This document shows, piece after piece, positions 25,766 to 36,041 of a DNA stretch of 64,000 nt. Positions within the stretch are counted from its first letter, which is position 1. Every line of letters begins with the position of its first letter. The notes beneath the pieces were generated by a model that saw only the letters and a list, made by a program, of their open reading frames with translations, ran no database searches and had not been told where the DNA came from. The position numbers and the translations under genes are program-made. The stretch is from Amycolatopsis sp. cg9 (lineage in GTDB: Bacteria; Actinomycetota; Actinomycetes; Mycobacteriales; Pseudonocardiaceae), in assembly GCF_041346945.1 (NCBI RefSeq), contig NZ_CP166850.1, positions 7,238,501 through 7,302,500 on the forward strand. Reading direction: 5' to 3'.

Positions 25766-26935
25766 ATGACAGCCACTTCCGAACGCAGCGTGCCGAAGCC
25801 GGCGTTCACCGACGCCGAAGCGGGCGCGAAGGTCTTCCCGGACTCCACTGCCCGCCAGTACAACTACTTCACCCCCGCCAAGCGCAAGCAGAGCCACTAC
25901 GAGGACGTCACCGTCGAGGTCCAGCCCGACCCGCGCCACTACCTGTCCCAGGGCTGGCTCTACGCCTTCGCCGACGGCAAGGGCGGCTACCCGCTCGAGT
26001 GGACCGCGTTGAAGGCGTGGGGCTCCGACCGGCCGCTGCCCGAACGCGGCCCGGGCTCCGGCGGCAAGGGCTACGACTGGCCGGCCCACGGCTGGCACGA
26101 GTTCCGCGACCCGAACGAGGAGTGGGAGCTCACCCTCTACCGCTACAACGCCAACGTCGTGCGCCAACTGAACCAGAACATCGACGCCGCGCGCCAGGCC
26201 AAGGCGTTCGAGCAGTGGAACCGGAACTGGGTCGACTTCGTCGCCAAGCACGTCGGCGCCTGGATGCACGTCGACCACGGCCTCGGCCTGTACCTGTTCG
26301 CGAACGCCAACCGCCGGGCGCCGACGAACATGCACAACAACGCGATCTCGGTGAACAGCATGCACCGGATCCGCGCGGCGCAGGACCTGGCGCTGTACAA
26401 CCTGACCCTCACCGAAGAGGTCGAAGGCTTCGACGGCACCGCCCACCTGGCCACCTGGAACGAAGACCCGGCGTGGCAGGGCGTGCGGGACACCGCCGAG
26501 CAGCTGACCGGGATCTGGGACTGGGGCGAGGCGATCTTCGCCGCGAACGTCGTCTTCGAGCCCCTCGTCGGCGAGCTGTTCCGCAGCAACCTGGTGCAGC
26601 AGGCCGCGCCGGCGAACGGCGACTTCGTCACCCCGACGCTGATCGGCGCCGAGGAGTTCGACTTCTCCGAACGCGACCTCCGCTACACCAAGTCGCTGTA
26701 CCACCTGCTGATCAACGACAAGGAGTTCGCCGACCACAACAAGGCGCTGCTGCAGAAGTGGCTCGAGGACTGGGTGCCGCGGTGCATCGCCGCCGCCCGC
26801 GCGCTGCAGCCGCTGTGGTCGCAGCCCGACGCCAAGCCGATCCGGTTCGAGGACGGCCTCGACCGCGTGAAGAGCCGGTTCGCCGGAATCCTGTCCGAAT
26901 TGGGCCTCAAAGCACCGGAGGAGCTGGGCCAGTGA
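25766..26935 (+). CDS. mimC: binuclear iron monooxygenase, small hydroxylase subunit
   Basis: A 389-residue beta subunit. It has the ferritin-like helical fold of diiron monooxygenase small subunits but lacks the ExxH iron ligands, as expected. Recognisable blocks are RQYNYFTPAKRKQSHYEDVTVEVQ, LYRYNANVVRQLNQNI, and LATWNEDPAWQGVRDTAEQL. It pairs with MimA in the hydroxylase dimer of heterodimers. It starts 7 nt after mimB with a GTAAGGA site and overlaps mimD by four bases (GTGA). Confidence 0.95.
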   Translation: MTATSERSVPKPAFTDAEAGAKVFPDSTARQYNYFTPAKRKQSHYEDVTVEVQPDPRHYLSQGWLYAFADGKGGYPLEWTALKAWGSDRPLPERGPGSGGKGYDWPAHGWHEFRDPNEEWELTLYRYNANVVRQLNQNIDAARQAKAFEQWNRNWVDFVAKHVGAWMHVDHGLGLYLFANANRRAPTNMHNNAISVNSMHRIRAAQDLALYNLTLTEEVEGFDGTAHLATWNEDPAWQGVRDTAEQLTGIWDWGEAIFAANVVFEPLVGELFRSNLVQQAAPANGDFVTPTLIGAEEFDFSERDLRYTKSLYHLLINDKEFADHNKALLQKWLEDWVPRCIAAARALQPLWSQPDAKPIRFEDGLDRVKSRFAGILSELGLKAPEELGQ

Positions 26936-27303
26936 CCATCTTCAAGACGGCGGAAAGCCCGTTCAAGGCCGACAACACCGCGTCGAACATGTGCGGCTTC
27001 ACCCTGATGAACAACCAGGTCGGCGCGATCATCGCGGAAGTCATGGCCACCAAGGAGAACGTGACCGTGACACCGCTGCCCTCGATGATCCGCGTCGACG
27101 CCAAGGGCCGGACGGACCTGGTCTACGCCGAGGTCGACGAGGCCGCCGGCGAGGAAGAAGGCTGGTTCAACGCGGCGGAGTTCGAGGAGAGCATGTCCAC
27201 CCACTACGGGCGGATGATCCACGAAGACGACCGCACGATCATGTTCGCCAACCCCGAGGACGCGGCCGAGTACCTCGACTTCGACCTCAAGGTCATCAAG
27301 TAG
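26932..27303 (+). CDS. mimD: monooxygenase coupling/effector protein
   Basis: A 123-residue MmoB/DmpM-type regulatory protein with no cofactor-binding residues. Family features are NMCGFTLMNNQVGAIIAEVMATKENVTVTPLPSMIRVDAKGRTDL and an acidic C-terminus. It binds the hydroxylase and improves coupling of NADH use to substrate oxidation. Start GTG overlaps the mimC stop codon. Confidence 0.94.
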   Translation: MTIFKTAESPFKADNTASNMCGFTLMNNQVGAIIAEVMATKENVTVTPLPSMIRVDAKGRTDLVYAEVDEAAGEEEGWFNAAEFEESMSTHYGRMIHEDDRTIMFANPEDAAEYLDFDLKVIK

Positions 27304-27343
27304 TCAGCAAGGAAGCACTCGGTCCCGCTCAGGAGGATCAGCG

Positions 27344-28381
27344 ATGTACGAAAAAGACGGCGAAAAATACTTCGTGGTGGACGCCCACACCCACTTCTGG
27401 GACGCGAGCCCGGACAACTGGGTCAAGGGCCAGGAGGAATACGCCAAGGGCTGGATCGAGTGCTTCCACGCCTACCAGGGCCTCGGGCCGAAGGAGACGC
27501 ACTGGCCGATCGACCGGTTCCAGAAGTACTCCGAAGAACTGATGATGCACGACCTGTTCGAAGTCGGGCACGTGGACACGGCCATCTTCCAGCCGACGAA
27601 CCTGCGGCAGTGGTACAAGAACGGCTTCAACACCACCGAGGCCGACGGCGCGCTGGCCGCCAAGCACCCGGGCAAGTTCCTCGTGAACACCACCTTCGAC
27701 CCGCGTGAAGGCGACGAGGGGCTGAAGGCGTTCGAGGACCGCGTCAAGCGGTACGGCTGCAAGGGCGTCAAGCTCTACACGGCCGAGTGGCGCGGCGACT
27801 CCCGCGGCTGGAGCCTGAAGGACCCGGAAGCCGCGCGCTACCTCGAGAAGTGTGAGGAGCTCGGCGTCAAGAACATCCACGTCCACAAGGGACCGACGAT
27901 CTGGCCGCTGGACAAGGACGCGTTCGACGTGTCCGATGTGGACCACGTGGCGACGAACTTCCAGGGCCTCAACTTCATCGTCGAGCACGTCGGCCTGCCG
28001 CGCATCGAGGACTTCTGCTTCATGGCCACCCAGGAGCGCAACGTCTACGCGGGACTCGCCGTCGTGGTCGGCGGCCTGATGCACGCCCGGCCGAAGTTCT
28101 TCGCGAAGGTCATGGGCGAGCTGATGTTCTGGCTCGGCGAGGACAAGCTGATCTTCGGCGCCGACTACGCCATCTGGGAACCCAAGTGGCAGGTCGAAGG
28201 CTTCGTCGACTGGAACATGCCCGGTGACGACGAGCTGTCGGACTTCGCGCCGCTGACCGTCGACCAGAAGAAGAAGATCCTCGGGCTCAACGCCGCGCGG
28301 CTCTACGACATCGACGTGCCGGCGGAGCTGCGGCTCAAGGACCCGGAGTCGGTCGAGCCGGTCGGCGTGCCGAACTCATGA
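27344..28381 (+). CDS. amidohydrolase-family metal-dependent hydrolase of the mim cluster
   Basis: A 345-residue amidohydrolase-2 TIM-barrel protein. The N-terminal metal motif is DAHTHFWD (residues ~13-20). Later conserved blocks are KGVKLYTAEWRG, NIHVHKGPTIWPL (third metal histidine), NFIVEHVGLPR, and IFGADYAIWEPKW with the catalytic Asp. It is preceded by AGGAGG and overlaps the DUF59 gene (ATGA). A homologue stands at this place in mycobacterial mim and rhodococcal prm clusters. Its reaction in propane/acetone metabolism is not established. Confidence 0.9.
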   Translation: MYEKDGEKYFVVDAHTHFWDASPDNWVKGQEEYAKGWIECFHAYQGLGPKETHWPIDRFQKYSEELMMHDLFEVGHVDTAIFQPTNLRQWYKNGFNTTEADGALAAKHPGKFLVNTTFDPREGDEGLKAFEDRVKRYGCKGVKLYTAEWRGDSRGWSLKDPEAARYLEKCEELGVKNIHVHKGPTIWPLDKDAFDVSDVDHVATNFQGLNFIVEHVGLPRIEDFCFMATQERNVYAGLAVVVGGLMHARPKFFAKVMGELMFWLGEDKLIFGADYAIWEPKWQVEGFVDWNMPGDDELSDFAPLTVDQKKKILGLNAARLYDIDVPAELRLKDPESVEPVGVPNS

Positions 28382-29072
28382 CCACCCTGGTGCTCGGTGC
28401 CCGCGCCGCCGTGTGGGCGGCGCTGGGCACCGTCCGCGATCCCGAACTGGACGAACCCCTCACCGACCTCGGGTTCGTCGCCCGCTGCGAAGTGGACGAC
28501 GCGGGCCACGCGATCATCCGGCTCCGGCTGCCGACGTACTTCTGCGCGCCCAACTTCGCGTTCCTCATGGTGGCCGACGCCTACGACGCCGTGGCCGGGG
28601 TGCCGGGCCTGACCGGGCTCGACATCCGGCTGGACGACCACTTCGCGTCCGACGTCATCAACCGCGGGGTGGCGGCCCGGCAGGGGTTCGTCGCGTCGTT
28701 CGAAGGCGAGGCCGCCGACGAGCTCGACACGCTGCGGTACGACTTCGTCCGCAAGGCGGTGCTGGCCGGCACCGACCGCGTCTGCCGGTCCCTGGCCGGG
28801 CTCGACCCGCTGTCGCTGACCCTCGGCGAAGTCCCGCCGAGCCCCGACCTGGACCGGCTGCGGGCCCGCCGCCGCGAGCTCGGCCTGCCCGCCGGCGACG
28901 GCGACCCGCTGCTGCTCGACCCGGCCACCGGGCGAGCCGTCGCCCCTGCCGACGCGAAGCGCCACCTGGCCTTCGCCCGGCTCACCCGCACCAGCATGGA
29001 GGCCAACTCGGGGGTGTGCCGCGGCATGCTGCGCGCGCGGTATTCCCTGACCGGTGAAGAGGAGGGCACGGG

Positions 29073-29076
<4 letters not shown>
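28378..29076 (+). CDS. DUF59/MIP18-domain protein, probable metal-centre assembly factor
   Basis: A 232-residue protein. The N-terminal ~100 residues are a DUF59 (iron-sulfur assembly, PaaD/SufT-like) domain: VWAALGTVRDPELDEPLTDLGFVARCEV and LRLPTYFCAPNFAFLMVADAYDAV, with the conserved Asp-Pro-Glu and a cysteine. The C-terminal ~120 residues are specific to mim/prm clusters. A role in loading iron or the 2Fe-2S cluster into MimA/MimB is plausible from family and place. It overlaps both neighbours. Confidence 0.85.
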
Positions 29077-31800
<2,724 letters not shown>

Positions 31801-31820
31801 GTCCGCGCCGCGGAGAACGG

Positions 31821-31861
31821 AGGTCCCCCCACCGGCGTCCTGAGCCGCCGTGGGGGGACCT
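31821..31861 (+). terminator. hairpin terminator of the mim operon
   Basis: A perfect 12-bp stem (AGGTCCCCCCAC at 31821-31832 pairing with GTGGGGGGACCT at 31850-31861) with a 17-nt loop, 20 nt after the mimG stop and followed by TTCCCC. Actinomycete terminators often lack a long U run. Confidence 0.8.
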
Positions 31862-31902
31862 TCCCCGTGCGCGGGGCGGCCGGCGGTGCCACCCTGGTGA
31901 TC

Positions 31903-32091
31903 ATGACGCACTACGTTCTCGCGCAGACGGTGGCGGCGGTCGGGGAGTTCGAGGCCAAGGGCTTCCTCGGCACGGTGGGCAAGATCGCCGCCGCGACGGT
32001 GATCTTCTTCATCGCGATCGGCCTGGTCGCCGGGTTGCTGCTGGGCTTCTTCATCGGCCGCTCGGTCGGGCGGCGGCAGGGCCCGCGCTGA
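31903..32091 (+). CDS. small single-span membrane protein
   Basis: A 62-residue protein with one glycine-rich hydrophobic segment (KIAAATVIFFIAIGLVAGLL, residues ~27-47) ending in a GFFIGRSVGRRQG basic tail. The Gly-zipper spacing suggests self-association in the membrane. It resembles small actinomycete membrane proteins of unknown role. It stands alone between the mim terminator and a convergent gene. Confidence 0.65.
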   Translation: MTHYVLAQTVAAVGEFEAKGFLGTVGKIAAATVIFFIAIGLVAGLLLGFFIGRSVGRRQGPR

Positions 32092-32103
32092 GGACGGCCC
32101 GGC

Positions 32104-32703
32104 TCAGGGGGCGAGGCCGTGGCGGGCGAGTTCGCGGCCGGCGAGTTCCTCGATGACGTCCCGGTCCCGCTCCCGCCAGCCCGTGGCCACGTTGTTCCCG
32201 GATGCCAGGCGCCGCAACGGTTGCGTGGTCAACGCCCGCAGCGCGAGCAGGTCGAGGCCCTCGTCCCCGAGGTTCCGCAGCCGGGCGGCGGCGGTCGCGT
32301 GGCGGGCGAAGTGCCAGCGCAGCGGGAGCCAGGTCACGACGAGCGTGAGCAGCGGCAGCACGACGATGATCGCGGCCAGCCACCACGCCAGGCTTTCGAC
32401 GGCTTCGATCTGCCAGCGGCCGGCGTCGGCGAGCTGGTTGCCGACGTTCGAGCCGCCGTGCAGGGCGTTCGCGAGCGCGTCGCCGACGAGCGGGATGCCG
32501 CCGGCGGAGTCCGCGGCGCCGTCGAACGTGCCGCGCAGGCCGGTGCCGGCGTTCACCAGCCCGTCGCCGGGGGCGCGCAGCTTCATCACCTGGTCGTACA
32601 CCGAGGTCGCGAGCCACACCGCGAAGACGACGAGCAGCAGGGCGAGCAAGTCGCTGACGAGCTGGGCGGTGCGGCGGATCGGCCGTTCGGCGTAGAGCTG
32701 CAT
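32104..32703 (-). CDS. membrane protein, unknown function
   Basis: A 199-residue protein with two strong helices (about residues 14-35 and 104-126) enclosing a ~70-residue exported loop rich in Gly/Asn/Asp (LRAPGDGLVNAGTGLRGTFDGAADSAGG). A charged cytoplasmic C-terminus follows (RDRDVIEELAGRELARHGLAP). The ATG at 32703 is nine bases after GAAAGG. I do not recognise the family. The next gene upstream on the same strand is an unknown soluble protein. Confidence 0.75.
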   Translation of the reverse strand: MQLYAERPIRRTAQLVSDLLALLLVVFAVWLATSVYDQVMKLRAPGDGLVNAGTGLRGTFDGAADSAGGIPLVGDALANALHGGSNVGNQLADAGRWQIEAVESLAWWLAAIIVVLPLLTLVVTWLPLRWHFARHATAAARLRNLGDEGLDLLALRALTTQPLRRLASGNNVATGWRERDRDVIEELAGRELARHGLAP

Positions 32704-32775
32704 CGAGGATGCCTTTCGCGGTGGGGGAGCGCGGCCACGGCAACGTACCCGCACGGCGATGGCGCGAATCCCCGG

Positions 32776-33189
32776 CTACGGCGGGGGTGTCGCGCCTGGT
32801 CCGCGGGAGAACAGGTAGGTGCCCATCACCCAGCCGTGGACAGTTTCGCCCGCGCCTGCGGACGGGTGGTTCTCCGGCGTCTTGACGACGGGGGCGAAGG
32901 TGGTGTGCAGGGATTCGAGCCGCCAGCCCGCGGAGGTGATGGCGTTGAGCGCCGCAGATTCGGCCGGGCCGTCGGGTGCCTCTTTCCAGGTTCGGTCCGC
33001 CGAGGTCCGAGGCCCGGTCGCGACCAAGGGGATCGAGATCTGGAACCACTCTTCGCCCGCCTCGTAGGCCGCGCGTGCCCGGCCCGGCAGGGAATTCTTC
33101 AGCTTCTCGGCGGCCAGTACGGCGTCGACCTTTTCCCGCAGCTGCTGCGTGGTCGGCACCTTCAGCGGTTCATGGCCGAACGATGACAT
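32776..33189 (-). CDS. hypothetical soluble protein
   Basis: A 137-residue protein, ATG after a GGAAGG site. It has mixed alpha/beta character (LKVPTTQQLREKVDAVLAAEKL, WFQISIPLVATG, WRLESLHTTFAPV, TVHGWVMGTYLFSRG). No cysteine motif, signal or membrane segment is seen. It is divergent from the acetyltransferase/TetR pair, with an ATGAC-N4-GTCAT palindrome 78 bp upstream of its start, so it may belong to the same TetR regulon. Function unknown. Confidence 0.65.
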   Translation of the reverse strand: MSSFGHEPLKVPTTQQLREKVDAVLAAEKLKNSLPGRARAAYEAGEEWFQISIPLVATGPRTSADRTWKEAPDGPAESAALNAITSAGWRLESLHTTFAPVVKTPENHPSAGAGETVHGWVMGTYLFSRGPGATPPP

Positions 33190-33266
33190 CGAAGCTTCCT
33201 TCCCCGCGGGGCCCGTCCTTGCCCAACGGTCGCCGCGCCCGGTGCGGGCGTTACGCCACCGCTGAT

Positions 33267-33284
33267 CTATGACAGCCGTCATAG
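33267..33284. promoter_or_regulatory. ATGAC-N4-GTCAT operator, copy 1
   Basis: CTATGACAGCCGTCATAG has 7-bp perfect arms. It lies in the divergent gap between the hypothetical gene (minus) and the GNAT gene (plus). It is one of three matching palindromes around the TetR gene at 33830. Confidence 0.7.
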
Positions 33285-33316
33285 TGTGTCGGTCCCCGCG
33301 ATGTGCTCTCATGGGA

Positions 33317-33334
33317 CTATGACCACCGTCATAG
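33317..33334. promoter_or_regulatory. ATGAC-N4-GTCAT operator, copy 2
   Basis: CTATGACCACCGTCATAG, 7-bp perfect arms, overlaps the chosen ATG of the acetyltransferase (33319), 50 bp from copy 1. A bound repressor here would sit over the translation start region in DNA. Confidence 0.7.
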
Positions 33335-33975
33335 AGATCCGCGAAGCCGGCGACGCCGATCGCGAGTGCGTCGGCGCGCTGGTCGAGGCCTGCTCTCCCG
33401 CCAGCCTGCGGCGCCGCTTCCTCATGGGCGGTCCCGCCGAGCCGGCCGAGGTCTTCCGGCGCTACCAGCGGTTCCTGCTCGCGGGGCCGCCGGACGGCGT
33501 CGCGCTGCTCGCGTACCGGGGCGGCACGCCGGTGGGCCTGCTCAACTTCGCCTCGGAGACCCCGGGGACCGCCGAGATCGGCATCCTGGTCGCCGATGCG
33601 TGGCAGCGGCAGGGCGTCGGCACCGCGCTGAGCCGCCGGCTGTGGGCGTCCGGGCGGTGGCCGGGCTGGACCGTGCGGGCCACCGTCCAGTCCGGGAACG
33701 CCGGTGCCGAAGCGCTGCTGCTGGGGCAGGGCTTCCGGCCGGTGCCGTCGTACGAGCGGGGCGAGCGCGACTTCGCGCTGGTCGTCCCCGACTGGGCTAT
33801 CATGACGGACGTCATGAAGGAGGCAGCCGATGACGAGGACGCCGCGCGAGCGGATGGTGCTCAGCGCCGCGCAGCTGGTGCGGATCCACGGTGTCGGGGC
33901 GACCGGCATGCGGGACGTGGCCGTCCACGCCGAAGCCCCGCGGGGGTCCCTGCAGCACTACTTCCCGGGCGGTAA
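33319..33975 (+). CDS. GNAT-family acetyltransferase overlapping the TetR gene
   Basis: A GCN5-related N-acetyltransferase. The core ends near residue 160, with the acetyl-CoA signature IGILVADAWQRQGVGTALSRRLW. The frame has no stop until 33975, so the 3' 146 bases overlap the TetR gene in another frame and add a ~50-residue Arg/Ala-rich tail without family resemblance. In-frame alternatives upstream are ATG 33301 and GTG 33286. ATG 33319 gives the usual start TTVIEIREAGDADREC. Substrate unknown. Control by the following TetR protein is likely from the operators. Confidence 0.75.
   Translation: MTTVIEIREAGDADRECVGALVEACSPASLRRRFLMGGPAEPAEVFRRYQRFLLAGPPDGVALLAYRGGTPVGLLNFASETPGTAEIGILVADAWQRQGVGTALSRRLWASGRWPGWTVRATVQSGNAGAEALLLGQGFRPVPSYERGERDFALVVPDWAIMTDVMKEAADDEDAARADGAQRRAAGADPRCRGDRHAGRGRPRRSPAGVPAALLPGR
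33800..33817. promoter_or_regulatory. ATGAC-N4-GTCAT operator, copy 3
   Basis: TCATGACGGACGTCATGA has perfect 8-bp arms and shares ATGAC-N4-GTCAT with copies 1 and 2. It lies 13 bp before the TetR start, inside the end of the acetyltransferase frame, implying autoregulation. Confidence 0.7.
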
Positions 33976-34429
33976 GGACCAGCTGATCGCCGAAGCCGTC
34001 GCGTGGGCCGGCGACTACGCCGCCCGCCGGGTGGCGCGCGTCGTCACCCGGATCGAGGACCCGACACCGGGCAAGCTCTTCGCGGCGATGGCCGGCCAGT
34101 GGCGAGACCAGTTCACCGACGACGGCTTCGACGCGGGCTGCCCGCTGGTCGCGACGGTCGCCGACGCGGCGGCCACGAGCGACAGCCTCCGCGAAGCGGT
34201 CGGCAAGGCCTTCGACGGCTGGCAGCGCCCGGTCGCGACGGCCCTCGAACAGCTCGGCGTCCCCCCGGCCCGCAGCACCTCGCTGGCGGTCCTCATGCTC
34301 AGCACCCTGGAGGGCGCGATCGTCCTGGCCCGCGCCCACCGGGACGTCGCACCGCTCGAGACGGTGGTCGAGGAACTGCGCCCCCTGCTGGACGGCGCCG
34401 TCGACCGGCGGCGCCGCCGCGAGATCTGA
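33830..34429 (+). CDS. TetR-family regulator
   Basis: A 199-residue TetR protein with an AAGGAGG site six bases before the ATG. The HTH (RERMVLSAAQLVRIHGVGATGMRDVAVHAEAPRGSLQHYFPGGKDQLI, residues ~5-50) and GCPLVATVADAAATSD region match the group of TetR proteins with a LmrA/YxaF-like C-terminal domain. Three palindromes of the form ATGAC-N4-GTCAT upstream are its probable operators. It is followed after one base by a second acetyltransferase gene. Confidence 0.9.
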   Translation: MTRTPRERMVLSAAQLVRIHGVGATGMRDVAVHAEAPRGSLQHYFPGGKDQLIAEAVAWAGDYAARRVARVVTRIEDPTPGKLFAAMAGQWRDQFTDDGFDAGCPLVATVADAAATSDSLREAVGKAFDGWQRPVATALEQLGVPPARSTSLAVLMLSTLEGAIVLARAHRDVAPLETVVEELRPLLDGAVDRRRRREI

Positions 34430-34430
34430 C

Positions 34431-34922
34431 GTGTACGCGCCGATGCCGTCCCACCTCGGGACCGAGCGCTTGCTCCTGCGCCCGTGGGCCGAGCCGGACG
34501 CCGATGACCTGCGCGCCCTGCACGCCGAACGCGGCAAGGGAACGCCCGCGCTCGGGGAGATGCGGGAACTCATCGCGAAGATGGCGGCCGCGGCTACGGG
34601 GATCGCCCTGCTGCCCATCCAGCGCCGTGCCGAAGGCGACTTCATCGGCTATTGCGGGCTGATCGTCGGCCGCGCCACCCTCGAGGAACCCGAGATCGCG
34701 TACGAGCTCTTCCGGCGCGCGCACGGAAACGGGTACGCCACCGAGGCGGCCGCCGCGGTGCTCGAAGCCGCGACGGCCACCGGGCGGAAGCGGCTCTGGG
34801 CGACTGTCGGGGCGGAGAACACGCCGTCGTTCCGCGTCCTCGAGAAGCTCGGGTTCGAGCGGGACCACGTGTCCGCGGAAGACAGTGGTGCGGTCGTCTG
34901 GCTGACCCGCTCGCTGGGCTAG
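34431..34922 (+). CDS. GNAT-family acetyltransferase (RimJ/RimL-like)
   Basis: A 163-residue acetyltransferase of the RimJ/RimL type: LGTERLLLRPWAEPDADDLRALHAERG at the N-terminus, IAYELFRRAHGNGYATEAAAAVLEAA as the acetyl-CoA-binding block, and NTPSFRVLEKLGFERD near the end. GTG at 34431 follows the TetR stop by one base. ATG at 34443 is the alternative. The stop codon TAG (34920-34922) lies in the target-site duplication of the IS481-type element, and the gene remains intact. Confidence 0.88.
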   Translation: MYAPMPSHLGTERLLLRPWAEPDADDLRALHAERGKGTPALGEMRELIAKMAAAATGIALLPIQRRAEGDFIGYCGLIVGRATLEEPEIAYELFRRAHGNGYATEAAAAVLEAATATGRKRLWATVGAENTPSFRVLEKLGFERDHVSAEDSGAVVWLTRSLG

Positions 34923-34923
34923 A
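34918..34923. repeat. 6-bp target-site duplication, left
   Basis: GCTAGA directly precedes the IS left end and is repeated as GCTAGA at 36036-36041 after the right end. It contains the CTAG core preferred by IS481-type elements and carries the stop codon of the acetyltransferase gene. Confidence 0.9.
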
Positions 34924-35911
34924 TGTGATGTCCAGGGAGGTTGGTCAGGCGGGTGACCGGCGGCTTGCCGCCGGTTGAGCTGTGGGGTCGGTGATGATTG
35001 TAGAAGTGCAACCAGCCCGGTAACGCCGCCCGCCGCAGGGTTTCCGTGGGGTAGAACCGGGCGTAGGCCCAGCCTTCGGCGAGGGTTCCATGGAACCGTT
35101 CGATCTTGCCGTTGGTCTGCGGCCGGTAGGGCCGGGTCCGTTTCGGGGTGATCTCCAGCTCGGTGCAGGTATCACTCCAGGCGTGCGACCGATAGGCCGA
35201 GCCGTTGTCGGACAGGACCCGCTCGACGGTGACGCCGAGGTCGGCGAACCAGGCCACAGCCCGGCGCAGCACCGCGGTGGCGGTGGCGGCGGTTTCGTCG
35301 GTGTGGATTTCGGCGTAGGCGACGCGGGAGTGGTCGTCGATGACGGTATGCACGAAGGCGGTGCCGGTGCGGGGTTTGCGGTCGGCGCCGCGGGGCAGGT
35401 TCGGGGTGGCGCGTTTGTTGCGGTCGCCTTGGGCGCGTCCGACAAAGCGGTGCCCGCCACCGTCGGGGATGTTGCCGAACTTGGTGACATCGACATGGAT
35501 CAGCGAGCCGGGATGGTCGTGTTCGTAGCGGCGCAAGGGTTCGCCGGTGACCCGGTCGATGCGGGACAGGCGGTTGATCCGGCAGCGCACCAGCATCGCG
35601 TGCACCGTCGAGGCGGGCAGCCCGAGCCGGCCGGCGATCTGGACCGGACCCAGCCGGTGCCACCACCGCAGCCGCACGATCGCCCGCACCACCGGCCTCG
35701 GGGTGCGGGCCGGGCTGTGGTGGGGACGGCTGCTGCGATCAGCCATCCCGGCCACGCCTTCGGCCCGGTAACGCCAGGCCCACTTCGCGGCGGTCTTGGC
35801 CGCGACCATGAACATCTTCGCTGCTTCGGCGCAGGTCCAGCCCTGCTCGACGATCAGGCGCGCAAGCCGGAGTCGGGTGCGTGGGGTCAAGGTGGCGTTA
35901 GGGTGGGACAC
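34919..35911 (-). CDS. IS481-family transposase (DDE)
   Basis: A 330-residue transposase starting at GTG 35911. An N-terminal HTH (LARLIVEQGWTCAEAAKMFMVAAKTAAKWAWRYRAEG) precedes an integrase-like core. Catalytic residues are D141 (HVDVTKFG), D235 (LSDNGSAY) and E271 (GKIERFHGT), giving D-D-35-E spacing. The frame is uninterrupted, so the element could be active. The last codons CAT-CAC-A run across the element boundary and the TAG stop is supplied by the CTAG of the target duplication, not by the element. Confidence 0.93.
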   Translation of the reverse strand: MSHPNATLTPRTRLRLARLIVEQGWTCAEAAKMFMVAAKTAAKWAWRYRAEGVAGMADRSSRPHHSPARTPRPVVRAIVRLRWWHRLGPVQIAGRLGLPASTVHAMLVRCRINRLSRIDRVTGEPLRRYEHDHPGSLIHVDVTKFGNIPDGGGHRFVGRAQGDRNKRATPNLPRGADRKPRTGTAFVHTVIDDHSRVAYAEIHTDETAATATAVLRRAVAWFADLGVTVERVLSDNGSAYRSHAWSDTCTELEITPKRTRPYRPQTNGKIERFHGTLAEGWAYARFYPTETLRRAALPGWLHFYNHHRPHSSTGGKPPVTRLTNLPGHHI

Positions 35912-36035
35912 GAAGGCCTCCGGTGGGTGACGTGGTTCCTAGACAGCTCCACTTCACATCCGGAGGCCTTCACCTGTCTGCACGACAGGCCGCCGCAGGT
36001 CACCTCAACTCGGGACAACGTCCCTGGACATCACA
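34924..36035 (-). mobile_element. complete IS481-family insertion sequence, 1112 bp
   Basis: Terminal inverted repeats begin TGTGATGTCCAGGGA (34924-34938, and inverted at 36021-36035) and extend to 20 bp with one mismatch. The element is flanked by 6-bp direct repeats GCTAGA, which fits the NCTAGN target and 6-bp duplication known for IS481. It carries one intact transposase gene on the minus strand. The intact ends, perfect duplication and open frame suggest a recent insertion. Confidence 0.93.
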
Positions 36036-36041
36036 GCTAGA
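36036..36041. repeat. 6-bp target-site duplication, right
   Basis: GCTAGA follows the IS right end. The minus-strand TAG stop of the epoxide hydrolase gene (36037-36039) lies inside it, so that gene is also intact. Confidence 0.9.
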
